Positions 37,283-44,961 of a stretch of DNA of 64,000 nucleotides are shown here, in pieces. The translations under genes and the position numbers were made by a program. The first letter of the stretch is position 1; each line of letters starts with the position of its first letter. The stretch is from Brotaphodocola faecis (GTDB lineage: Bacteria; Bacillota; Clostridia; Lachnospirales; Lachnospiraceae). A model generated the notes under the pieces. The model was not told where the DNA came from. It searched no databases and was given only the letters and a program-made list of their open reading frames with translations. The stretch is taken from NCBI RefSeq assembly GCF_040096075.1, contig NZ_JBBMFJ010000016.1:11674-75673 (forward strand), in the 5' to 3' direction.

Positions 37283-38220
37283 TGGAGTTCTTTTTATCAC
37301 CGACATTCTGGAAGACGGTGCTGGCCAGCACCACGCCGGTTATGCTGGCAACGCTGGCGGCCAATATGATGACCAAGGCGGGAATCTTCAATCTGGCGAT
37401 CGAGGGAACCATGCTGATCTGTGCGCTGACCGGAGTCGTTGTCAGTGCCTTCACTCAGAATCTTTGGATCGGCTGTATTGCGGCGGTGGCTATGGGGATT
37501 CTGGTATCCTTTATATTCGGGTATTTCTCCCTGATTATGAAGGGAGCAATGAACGCCTGCGGCGTGGCCATGAACCTGATCGCTACCGGCGGAACCGTAT
37601 TTGTTCTGGTAATGCTGACGGGCAGCAAGGCCAACTCAAGCGCGCTCAAGAGTCTTACGTTCCCGGTTGTGGATATTCCTGTTATTAAAGATATTCCGGT
37701 TTTTGGAACCATTATTTCCGGACAGAACATGGTTACTTATATTGGATGGGCAATTGTGGTTCTGACGGCATGGATGCTCTATAAAACCAAGCTGGGCATC
37801 AACATCCGGGCAGTTGGCGAGAATCCTGCGGCAGCCAAAGCATCCGGTATCAACGTAATCTGGCATCAGTTTGTGGCTCTGGCGATCTGCGGTGTGTCCT
37901 GTTCCTTCGGTGGCATGTATCTATCCATGGGAGCGCTTCGCTCCTTTACTACGGGCATGGTTGCTGGAAGAGGATATATGTCTCTTGCTATGGATGCCAT
38001 GAGTCAGGGCAATCCGGTGATCGGATGTTTAAGCTCTCTGCTTTACGGATTTTCCGATACAATTACTGTGTATCTTCAGCTTTACAGCAAGATCGATCTG
38101 AAGCTGATCGAGGCGTTCCCGTATCTGTTCATCATCGTTGTCCTTGTGATTATCCAGGGCATCCGCAAGATGGTGGCCCACAGAAAAGAAAAGCTTGCAA
38201 GCCTGAATCAGGCAGCATGA
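37279..38220 (+). CDS. Nucleoside ABC transporter permease 2
   Basis: A 313-residue YufQ-like permease with A-G-I-F-N-L-A-I-E-G-T in the N-terminal third and G-I-N-I-R-A-V-G-E-N-P-A-A-A-K-A-S-G-I as the cytoplasmic coupling loop. It carries about nine helices. The start overlaps the end of permease 1 (GGAGGTG within it), which implies coupled translation. A 30-bp gap follows to the RarA-like gene. Confidence 0.9.
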   Translation: MMEFFLSPTFWKTVLASTTPVMLATLAANMMTKAGIFNLAIEGTMLICALTGVVVSAFTQNLWIGCIAAVAMGILVSFIFGYFSLIMKGAMNACGVAMNLIATGGTVFVLVMLTGSKANSSALKSLTFPVVDIPVIKDIPVFGTIISGQNMVTYIGWAIVVLTAWMLYKTKLGINIRAVGENPAAAKASGINVIWHQFVALAICGVSCSFGGMYLSMGALRSFTTGMVAGRGYMSLAMDAMSQGNPVIGCLSSLLYGFSDTITVYLQLYSKIDLKLIEAFPYLFIIVVLVIIQGIRKMVAHRKEKLASLNQAA

Positions 38221-38250
38221 TAAATCACCTACATTAAAGGAGGAGAAAAA

Positions 38251-38838
38251 ATGGCTCAGGAATATTATGATCCGTGGTCAAACACAAAAACAATCAATGG
38301 ACTGGAAGCAGACCTCGTAATTTCAGCTCTGCAGAAGTGCATCCGCCGGGGAGAGGAGGATACGGCTCTCCGCATGGCATATGAGCTGTATATGACTTCC
38401 ACTTTCCATGAGGAGAAGATGTGGAACCGTCTTCTTGTTATCCCGGTAGAGGATATTGGTTTCGGCAATGTAGAGGCGGCTGCGGTTGTAAAGAACCTGT
38501 ATGATCTGCACAAAGAATTCCCTTATAAAGACGGGGATCGGCCGATTTTCTTTATGTTTGCAATCCGCTATCTGTGCAAGTGCCAGAAAGAGCGTTCTAC
38601 CGACCATATCAAGAACATTATCATGAAGGAATTTGATGCCGGATACGTTCCGGAGATTCCGGATTATGCGATTGATATGCACACCATTCAGGGTCGCGCA
38701 AGAGGCAGAGATGTATTTTATTTCTTGGATGAGGCAAGTAAAGTTCAGCCGCTTTGGGAGGAATACGATGATTCATATCGCCTAAAGCTCTATGATATTT
38801 GCAAAAAAGAAGCTGAGCAGAACAAGGAGGAAAAGTAA
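38251..38838 (+). CDS. Stand-alone RarA/MgsA C-terminal-like helical protein
   Basis: A 195-residue mainly helical protein. L-V-I-S-A-L-Q-K-C-I-R-R-G-E-E-D-T-A-L, followed by L-L-V-I-P-V-E-D-I-G-F-G-N, strongly recalls the C-terminal region of RarA/MgsA (S-A-L-H-K-S, then S-E-D-x-G), which is normally attached to an AAA+ ATPase. The end (I-P-D-Y-A-I-D-M-H-T, then G-R-A-R-G-R-D) also fits. No Walker motifs exist here. GGAGG is at the start. It lies inside the transporter block, 2 bp before the BMP lipoprotein. Its role is unknown; the fold call is moderate. Confidence 0.65.
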   Translation: MAQEYYDPWSNTKTINGLEADLVISALQKCIRRGEEDTALRMAYELYMTSTFHEEKMWNRLLVIPVEDIGFGNVEAAAVVKNLYDLHKEFPYKDGDRPIFFMFAIRYLCKCQKERSTDHIKNIIMKEFDAGYVPEIPDYAIDMHTIQGRARGRDVFYFLDEASKVQPLWEEYDDSYRLKLYDICKKEAEQNKEEK

Positions 38839-38839
38839 C

Positions 38840-39988
38840 ATGAAAAAGATGAACAGAGTTGCAGCGGCTGGCATGGCCGCAATACTGGCCGCAAGTGCGC
38901 TGACTGCATGCAGCAGCGGCAACAAACCCTCTGAGACACAGGCACCAGAGCAGACTGAGGTAGCGAAAGAAACCGATGCTCCTGTAGCAGATAATGGCGA
39001 ACTGAAAGAAGTTTACGTATTTATCCGTGACAGAGGTGATCTGTCTTACTGGGACAGCATGGCTGAAGGTGCAGACCGTTCAGTTACCGATTATGCAGAC
39101 AGAGCGAATGTGCATGTGGTAGAGACAACTGCAGATTTGCAAGCAAATCTGCAGGCTATGTATGAGGCGGCTGACGCAGGTGCAGACCTGATTATTACTG
39201 CTTCCGACTTTAAGGATAACCTAGTAGAAGTTGCTAATGAATTCCCAGACATCGCTTTCACTATCATCAGCGAGGATGTAATTGATCAGTGCGAAAATGG
39301 TAACGCATATGGCGTTGACTTCGCTACCAGCCAGGCAGCTTACCTAGGCGGTATCGTAGCAGCAGATCTGGCAAAGAGCGGTGTAATTGGCTTCATCGGT
39401 GGCATGGACGAGTCCTTGGTAATTCAGGAATTCTTGTGGGGCTACATTCAGGGTGCAAAGGCTTACAATCCTGACATCAAGATCGTTTACAATTATGTAG
39501 GTGCATGGAATGATCCAGATACAGCTAAGACGCAAGCTATGACACAGTATAACGATGCCAAAGCAGACGTTATCTTCGCATGTGCAGGTGGATCCGGCAA
39601 CGGTGTTCACAATGCGGCAGGTGAAGCAGACAAGTATGTGATCGGTGTTGACAGTGACCAGTCTTTACTGTATGCAGACGACGAGACAATTCAGTCTAAG
39701 TTCGCTACATCTGTCGTGAAAGAGGTAGGAAACGCAGTTTATAACGTGATTGGCGAGTGGCTGGATAACGGTGAGCTTCCTTACGGCGAGTACGAGATCC
39801 TTGGTCTCGCTGATGGAGCAGTAGGCATCGTAGAAGGCGATGTTTTAAACGGTTTACTTTCTGACGAGGGAAAAGCTGCTCTGGAAGCTGCAAAGGCCGG
39901 TATCGCTGATGGTTCTGTAGAGGTAAAAAGCGCTCTTGGTAAAAGCCAGGATGAAGTTAAAGCATTCATCAACGAGAACTGTCAGTAA
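38840..39988 (+). CDS. BMP-family nucleoside-binding lipoprotein
   Basis: A 382-residue BMP/Med-family solute-binding protein. The signal peptide leads to lipobox Cys24 (A-L-T-A-C), followed by an acidic linker. Y-W-D-S-M-A-E-G-A, T-A-S-D-F-K-D and V-I-G-V-D-S-D-Q-S-L are the typical BMP motifs (PnrA-like purine-nucleoside receptor). The gene starts 1 bp after the RarA-like gene's stop, with AAGGAGG inside that gene. It is the last gene of the nucleoside operon; in most related operons the binding protein comes first. Confidence 0.92.
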   Translation: MKKMNRVAAAGMAAILAASALTACSSGNKPSETQAPEQTEVAKETDAPVADNGELKEVYVFIRDRGDLSYWDSMAEGADRSVTDYADRANVHVVETTADLQANLQAMYEAADAGADLIITASDFKDNLVEVANEFPDIAFTIISEDVIDQCENGNAYGVDFATSQAAYLGGIVAADLAKSGVIGFIGGMDESLVIQEFLWGYIQGAKAYNPDIKIVYNYVGAWNDPDTAKTQAMTQYNDAKADVIFACAGGSGNGVHNAAGEADKYVIGVDSDQSLLYADDETIQSKFATSVVKEVGNAVYNVIGEWLDNGELPYGEYEILGLADGAVGIVEGDVLNGLLSDEGKAALEAAKAGIADGSVEVKSALGKSQDEVKAFINENCQ

Positions 39989-39998
39989 TTCGTGTGTA

Positions 39999-40113
39999 AT
40001 GTCTTAACTGAACATCGAGCCTGACAGCTTGGATCAAGCTGCCAGGCCACGTGGGGGACTTAATGATTTCCACGTCGTTATGGGTATCTTAACTGGATAC
40101 CGAGGCTGACAAC
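39999..40113 (+). other. Candidate structured RNA: two similar hairpin modules and internal stems
   Basis: Module A (39999-40028) and module B (40084-40113) share the loop CTTAACTG(A/G) and the tail CGAG(C/G)CTGACA. Their stems differ but still pair (ATGT/ACAT versus GTAT/ATAC), so two base pairs covary. Between them are two further stems: CAGCTTG/CAAGCTG (40025-40041) and ACGTGG/CCACGT (40049-40075). A terminator-like hairpin follows at 40143. No known riboswitch class is recognised. It may belong to the 3' end of the nucleoside operon or to the leader of a MATE gene now degraded. Confidence 0.4.
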
Positions 40114-40142
40114 CAGCAGAAAACTCTTTTTATAAAAACTTT

Positions 40143-40171
40143 GAGGAGTGTGTTTTATCACACTCCTCTTT
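40143..40171 (+). terminator. Intrinsic terminator after the nucleoside operon
   Basis: GAGGAGTGTG (40143-40152) pairs perfectly with CACACTCCTC (40159-40168), loop TTTTAT, followed by TTTAT. The T-run is short, so termination may be partial. Confidence 0.72.
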
Positions 40172-40325
40172 ATGTATGGGGGATGAATCTTCTGTGTATG
40201 AAAAGACTTCCGGAACGTAAGTGATGAATAATCCACCTTGAACCAATATGCTGAAAAAACATTTAAAACAGGAAATGACGGGCTGCAGCTGATAGAGTGC
40301 ATGGTATATTGGCGGGAAGAAACGA

Positions 40326-40568
40326 ATGAAAGAAACGCAGAGGAATGATTTTTTTGGAACGGGCAAAGAAAGCATGTTCCTGACAATTCTGCGGCAGGTT
40401 GTTTTATTTGTTCCGCTGGCCTGGATATTTGGAAACATATGGGGCCTGTCTGCAATCTGGTATACCTTTCCTGCAACAGAGCTTTTTACAACGGCTGCGG
40501 GCTTTCTGATATGCAGAAAAGTATTGAAAAACTCCTTTCCATTTTGTATAAAAGAGGTAAAAGAATAA
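40326..40568 (+). pseudogene. C-terminal remnant of a MATE-family efflux pump
   Basis: About 80 residues match the end of a MATE transporter: F-F-G-T-G-K-E-S-M-F-L-T-I-L-R-Q-V-V (the usual F-F-x-A-x-G-K loop and following helix) and G-L-S-A-I-W-Y-T-F-P in the last helices. A full MATE protein is about 450 residues, and nothing upstream continues the homology, so this is a leftover. The ATG at 40326 is probably chance. Confidence 0.72.
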
Positions 40569-40603
40569 TTGATGATACAATATGGAAAAGAGGATATACA
40601 GTT

Positions 40604-41377
40604 ATGATGATTTTTGATACCCATGCCCATTACGATGATGAGGCATTTAACGAGGACCGGGACGCGGTCTTAAAGAGTCTTGCGGAACACGGCATTGAAG
40701 CCGTGGTAAACGTGGGCGCCAGCATCCAGACGACGAAAAATACGCTGGAGCTGATGAAAAAGTATCCGTTTGTATACGGTGCAGTCGGCGTGCATCCAAG
40801 CGAGACTGCAGAACTGAACGACCATCTTTTTGACTGGCTGCGCCATGTTTCGGAAGAGAAAAAGGTGGTAGCGATTGGTGAGATCGGCCTGGATTACCAC
40901 TGGGATGAGCCGGAACCGGAGCTTCAGAAAACGTGGTTTGTGCGTCAGCTGGGACTGGCCAGGGAGAAGAAGCTTCCGGTCATCATTCACAGCCGTGACG
41001 CGGCAAAAGATACCCTGGATATTATGAAAGCAGAAAAGACGGGAGAGATCGGCGGTGTGATCCACTGTTTCTCTTACAGCCTGGAGATGGCAAAAGAGTA
41101 CCTGAATATGGGATTTTATCTGGGAATCGGCGGGGTGCTGACCTTTAATAACGCGAAAAAGTTAAAAGAGGTGGTTGCTTACATGCCCCTTGACCGGATC
41201 GTGTTAGAGACAGACTGTCCGTACCTTTCTCCGGTGCCAAACCGCGGAAAGCGCAATTCTTCATTGAATCTGCCCTATGTGGTGGAAGAAATCAGCAGAA
41301 TCAAAGATGTGCCGGCAGAACAGATCATTGAGATAACGAACCGGAATGCAAAACAGATGTATCGGCTTTCATTGTAA
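40604..41377 (+). CDS. tatD: TatD-family metal-dependent DNase
   Basis: A 257-residue TIM-barrel hydrolase. F-D-T-H-A-H-Y-D-D supplies the metal ligands; A-I-G-E-I-G-L-D-Y-H, I-I-H-S-R-D and E-T-D-C-P-Y-L are the other TatD motifs. Members are 3'-5' exonucleases or D-aminoacyl-tRNA-deacylase-like enzymes. The start is one of two ATGs at 40604 and 40607 after AGAGGA; a longer frame from 40439 reads through the MATE remnant and is rejected. It sits before rsmA, the common Firmicute arrangement. Confidence 0.92.
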   Translation: MMIFDTHAHYDDEAFNEDRDAVLKSLAEHGIEAVVNVGASIQTTKNTLELMKKYPFVYGAVGVHPSETAELNDHLFDWLRHVSEEKKVVAIGEIGLDYHWDEPEPELQKTWFVRQLGLAREKKLPVIIHSRDAAKDTLDIMKAEKTGEIGGVIHCFSYSLEMAKEYLNMGFYLGIGGVLTFNNAKKLKEVVAYMPLDRIVLETDCPYLSPVPNRGKRNSSLNLPYVVEEISRIKDVPAEQIIEITNRNAKQMYRLSL

Positions 41378-41443
41378 TCGAAAAAATTGTGTGATAAGAT
41401 AAGATGCAATACAAGTAAACAGCCGAAACAGGAGAATTATAGA

Positions 41444-42316
41444 ATGAGAGAAAAACTTGGCAACCCGAAGAATACCATCGAGGTGATCCAGAAATACCAG
41501 TTTGCTTTCCAGAAGAAGTTCGGACAGAACTTTCTGATCGATCCCCACGTACTGGATAAGATCATTGGGGCAGCAGGCGTGACAAAAGAGGATATGGTGC
41601 TGGAAATCGGCCCGGGTATCGGAACCATGACCCAGTATCTGGCTGAGGCAGCCAGAGAGGTGGTTGCGGTAGAGATTGACAACAACCTGATCCCGATTCT
41701 GAAGGAGACTCTGGCAGAATATGACAATGTTACTGTGATCAACGAGGATATTTTAAAGGTTGACATAAAAAAACTGACAGAGGAACACAATGGCGGACGC
41801 CCCATCAAGGTCGTAGCAAACCTGCCGTATTACATTACCACACCGATCATCATGGGACTGTTTGAAAGCAATGTGCCGATCGACAACATTACGGTTATGG
41901 TGCAGAAAGAGGTGGCAGACCGCATGCAGGTGGGACCGGGCTCCAAAGATTACGGCGCGCTGTCCCTGGCAGTCCAGTATTATGCTGAGCCGTATATTGT
42001 GGCAAACGTTCCGCCGAACTGCTTCATTCCGCGTCCGAATGTAGGCTCCGCGGTCATTCGTCTGACCCGTCACAAAGAGATGCCGGTTCAGGTGGCAGAT
42101 CCGAAGCTGATGTTCCGCCTCATCCGCGCTTCCTTCAACCAGCGCAGAAAGACTCTGCAGAATGGCCTGAACAATGCGCCGGATGTTTCCTTTACCAAGG
42201 AGCAGATCATGGCAGCCATTGAAAGCCTGGGCGTACCAGCCACCATCCGCGGCGAGGCACTGGACTTACAGCAGTTTGCGCAGCTGGCAAATTATTTTAC
42301 GGAAAACTGTAAATAG
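41444..42316 (+). CDS. rsmA: 16S rRNA dimethyladenosine transferase RsmA (KsgA)
   Basis: RsmA dimethylates two adjacent adenines near the 3' end of 16S rRNA, a step linked to kasugamycin sensitivity. The 290-residue protein has K-K-F-G-Q-N-F-L, the SAM motif V-L-E-I-G-P-G-I-G-T-M-T and the catalytic N-L-P-Y-Y-I-T-T. ATG 41444 follows CAGGAGAA; the in-frame extension from 41387 is not family-like. A 66-bp gap separates it from tatD. Confidence 0.96.
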   Translation: MREKLGNPKNTIEVIQKYQFAFQKKFGQNFLIDPHVLDKIIGAAGVTKEDMVLEIGPGIGTMTQYLAEAAREVVAVEIDNNLIPILKETLAEYDNVTVINEDILKVDIKKLTEEHNGGRPIKVVANLPYYITTPIIMGLFESNVPIDNITVMVQKEVADRMQVGPGSKDYGALSLAVQYYAEPYIVANVPPNCFIPRPNVGSAVIRLTRHKEMPVQVADPKLMFRLIRASFNQRRKTLQNGLNNAPDVSFTKEQIMAAIESLGVPATIRGEALDLQQFAQLANYFTENCK

Positions 42317-42335
42317 TACAGAGTTTTTTGAATGG

Positions 42336-42375
42336 AACTGGGCAGAATTCATCAGGATTCTGCCCAGTTATTTTT
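42336..42375 (+). terminator. Intrinsic terminator after rsmA
   Basis: AACTGGGCAGAAT (42336-42348) pairs with ATTCTGCCCAGTT (42357-42369), loop TCATCAGG, followed by ATTTTTAT. It also marks the edge between the core genes and the AT-rich module A. The LysR stop codon overlaps its tail. Confidence 0.88.
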
Positions 42376-43270
42376 ATAATGTCTTTAATTCTTTTATTAT
42401 AAAATCATATAAAACCTTGACGCATGCGGCCATTGGCCGATTTTTTGCTCTAGCCAGATAAATTTTTCTGTAGGCTTTTTCATCATCAATTTTTATTTTT
42501 TTCAGATTATAAATATTTAAAACATCCAAATCAGGTACGATGGCACTGCATTCAGCAACTCCTGCAGAAATAAAACCAGCTATGGTCATTTCTTCCTGTA
42601 AGCGAAGATATACATTGGGGGTTAGATTGTATTTAAGAAATAAGTTCGTGATGATGGTTTGTATTTCACCAATTTGGTTTGTGTATTGTATGATGGGGTA
42701 GCTTGCAATTTGATGAATAGATACACAATCAAACCTCGCAAGCGGATGATGCTGTGGAACGATACAAACAAGGTTTTGCTTAAAAAGAGGAGTAAACTCA
42801 ATTTCTGGATTATCCTCAATATACGTACACAAGGCAAGGTCTAATTTTCCATTTATGATATTTTGAATACTGTCAGCCGAGGTGCTTTGATACAAATTAA
42901 CGGCGATTTGTTCGTGCTCCCGTATGGTATGAAATGATTTAATAAGATTTGGTACTAATTGATATCCCAAAATAAACAGAAATCCAAAATCTACAAAACC
43001 ATGTTCTTTGTTGTTAAATTCGCTGAGTGTCCGATTCCCTATCTCAAGAGAAGAAAATCCGTCAGAAGTATATCGGTAAAGAAGTTTTCCATATTTGCTG
43101 AGTTTTACATTTCTTCCATCTTTCTCAAACAGTTTAACCCCATATTCCTTTTCGAGACTGGAAATAGCATGACTGAGGCTTGGCTGAGTAATATAAAGAT
43201 ATTCAGCCGCTTTGGTGTAGTGCTGAAATCTGGCTAAAACATTAAAATAATATAGATTATTCATGTTCAT
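42374..43270 (-). CDS. LysR-family transcriptional regulator (module A)
   Basis: A 298-residue LysR protein. The winged-helix N-terminus has Y-L-Y-I-T-Q-P-S-L-S-H-A-I-S-S-L-E-K (residues about 25-43). The C-terminal effector-binding domain includes D-L-A-L-C-T-Y and H-H-P-L-A. AAGGAG precedes ATG 43270. It is divergent from the RidA gene, with a 146-bp intergenic region containing a candidate box at 43322-43338, so it probably controls module A. Codons are AT-rich. Confidence 0.92.
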   Translation of the reverse strand: MNMNNLYYFNVLARFQHYTKAAEYLYITQPSLSHAISSLEKEYGVKLFEKDGRNVKLSKYGKLLYRYTSDGFSSLEIGNRTLSEFNNKEHGFVDFGFLFILGYQLVPNLIKSFHTIREHEQIAVNLYQSTSADSIQNIINGKLDLALCTYIEDNPEIEFTPLFKQNLVCIVPQHHPLARFDCVSIHQIASYPIIQYTNQIGEIQTIITNLFLKYNLTPNVYLRLQEEMTIAGFISAGVAECSAIVPDLDVLNIYNLKKIKIDDEKAYRKIYLARAKNRPMAACVKVLYDFIIKELKTL

Positions 43271-43321
43271 AGTGCAGTCTCCTTTTAGTAAAAATCACAT
43301 CCATTATATCATATAACAATC

Positions 43322-43338
43322 TATAGATGCCGTCTATA
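43322..43338. promoter_or_regulatory. Candidate LysR box between the lysR and ridA genes (module A)
   Basis: TATAGATGCCGTCTATA is a dyad (TATAGA, five bases, TCTATA) that includes ATAG-N7-CTAT, the T-N11-A pattern of LysR sites. It lies midway between the divergent genes. A similar 17-bp TATA-N9-TATA site lies in module B at 50818. Confidence 0.45.
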
Positions 43339-43416
43339 AATACAGAGAAAAAATCACATTAGTATTTATGGATTTGCGATGGTATGATTGAGACAGTTAA
43401 AACAAAGGAGGGCGAA

Positions 43417-43887
43417 ATGAACTACGAAAACAAGTTACTTTTAGAAGGCTATTCGCTTGAAAACAGCGGAAGAGCAAACAAGAGACCATTTGAGTCGGCA
43501 GTGAGGAGTGGAAACCTGATTTTTGTATCGGGACATGCAGGTCGGTTAAATGGGGAACTCATTAACAAGGGAATTGTTGGAGCCAATGTGTCTGTTGAAC
43601 AGGCGCAGGAAACGGCGAAGGCGGCATTTGTCAATTGCCTCAGGGCAGTGAAAGAGCAGGTCGGTGACCTGGACAAAATTACGAAGATTGTAAATATCAA
43701 AGGTTATGTCGCAAGTACACCAGAATTTACAGATCATCCCAAGGTTATGGATGCGGTTACAGAACTTGCTAATAAAATTTTTGGAGAAGCAGGAAAGCAC
43801 AGTCGTGTAGCCCTTGGAATGTCCTCCCTTCCCGGAGGAACATCCGTTGAAGTTGAGATTGTAGTTGAAGTTTGCAACGAAAAATAA
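43417..43887 (+). CDS. RidA/YjgF-family protein
   Basis: A 156-residue member of the RidA superfamily, which hydrolyses reactive enamine or imine intermediates to ammonia and ketoacids or serves other roles. It has the family's I-F-V-S-G-H-A-G loop and V-E-I-V-V-E-V-C near the end. It belongs to a longer subfamily than E. coli RidA (about 128 residues). The AAAGGAGG site supports ATG 43417. As the first gene of module A it suggests that an amine- or amino-acid-derived substrate is processed. Confidence 0.85.
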   Translation: MNYENKLLLEGYSLENSGRANKRPFESAVRSGNLIFVSGHAGRLNGELINKGIVGANVSVEQAQETAKAAFVNCLRAVKEQVGDLDKITKIVNIKGYVASTPEFTDHPKVMDAVTELANKIFGEAGKHSRVALGMSSLPGGTSVEVEIVVEVCNEK

Positions 43888-43910
43888 TATTGTAAAAGGA
43901 GAATATAAGT

Positions 43911-44882
43911 ATGGAAATGTCAAAGGAAATGCCTCTGGGTGTAAAACAGTTATTGACAACAGTTACTCATTTGAAAGAGGGAGAAAAAGTTCTTGTTATT
44001 ACAGATGACGGCAAGAGAGAAATTGGTGAATTAGTTTATAAGTGGGCTAAACAGTATTTTGAAACAACAATGGTTGTTATGCCGCCGACAAAGGCTCATG
44101 GTGCAGAACCGACAGAACATATTGCTGCAGCAATGATGAATACGGACGTTGCTTTCGGATGCACCTCGATGTCACTCATGCACAGTCAGGCTCGTATCAA
44201 TGCCTGCAAAGCAGGACGGCTCAGATGGGTAGGTGTGCAGGATTATACATTAGATATGTTTGAACATGGTGGACTTACTGCAGATTTTGACGAAGTAGCA
44301 AAGGTAATTAATCGTGTTGCTGAGAAATTCCATGGAAAAACCTTCCATCTTACATCGGAGGGTGGAACTGATCTTGTATGCAGCGTAGAAGGCAGACCGG
44401 TTACTATTGATTATGGAACTTCCATTAAGCCGGGAAGCGCTTCATTCCCTCCAAATGCAGAAGTTGCGCTTGGACCGGTAGAGGGGACGGCAAATGGCCT
44501 TGTTGTTATTGATGGAAGTATTCCGCATCCGCTGCTGAACTTAATCAAAGAGCCTATTTATCTGGATGTAAAGGATGGATTTATTGTAAACATCAGAGGT
44601 GGTCAGGAAGCAGACATTTTAAGAAAGATACTGGCTGATTATAATGATCCGACGGTTTATAATGTAGGTGAACTGGGATTAGGTTTAAATGATAAAAATG
44701 AATTATGTGGTCATATGGCACCGGATGAAGGATCTTATGGAAACTTACACATTGGCATTGGCAAAAATCTGATGTTTGGTGGTCATACAGATTCTCCGCT
44801 GCACATGGATCTGGTTATGAAAAAAATTACAGCTGATATTGATGGTCTTGTAATTATGAAGGATGGCGTACTTTTAGTCTAG
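43911..44882 (+). CDS. M29 aminopeptidase/NicX-like metalloenzyme
   Basis: A 323-residue protein of the family shared by thermophilic aminopeptidase T (M29) and 2,5-dihydroxypyridine 5,6-dioxygenase NicX. The metal-binding region is conserved: V-G-E-L-G-L-G-L, D-E-G-S-Y-G, L-H-I-G-I-G, and G-G-H-T-D-S-P-L-H-M-D. These give two glutamates, three histidines and an aspartate in the family's order. An aminopeptidase, amidase or ring-cleaving role is possible; oxygenase chemistry is unlikely in an anaerobe. It follows RidA by 23 bp and precedes the TRAP transporter, which may import the substrate. Confidence 0.78.
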   Translation: MEMSKEMPLGVKQLLTTVTHLKEGEKVLVITDDGKREIGELVYKWAKQYFETTMVVMPPTKAHGAEPTEHIAAAMMNTDVAFGCTSMSLMHSQARINACKAGRLRWVGVQDYTLDMFEHGGLTADFDEVAKVINRVAEKFHGKTFHLTSEGGTDLVCSVEGRPVTIDYGTSIKPGSASFPPNAEVALGPVEGTANGLVVIDGSIPHPLLNLIKEPIYLDVKDGFIVNIRGGQEADILRKILADYNDPTVYNVGELGLGLNDKNELCGHMAPDEGSYGNLHIGIGKNLMFGGHTDSPLHMDLVMKKITADIDGLVIMKDGVLLV

Positions 44883-44898
44883 GAGCTAAATAGAAACT

Positions 44899-44936
44899 TG
44901 CCTCTGATGATAGACATTTTACTATCATCAGAGGCA
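44899..44936 (+). other. Perfect 15-bp hairpin between the M29-like gene and dctP
   Basis: TGCCTCTGATGATAG (44899-44913) pairs perfectly with CTATCATCAGAGGCA (44922-44936), with an 8-base loop. The following bases are AT-rich but not a T-run, so it is a weak terminator at best. It probably separates enzyme and transporter expression in the operon or stabilises the upstream mRNA. Confidence 0.75.
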
Positions 44937-44961
44937 TTAAAAAAATACAGGGAGAAGAGTG

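Noticed and set aside
40326..40603. A real small membrane-protein gene before tatD
   Set aside because: The 80 residues match only the last helices of MATE pumps, so a remnant is more likely than a functional small protein.
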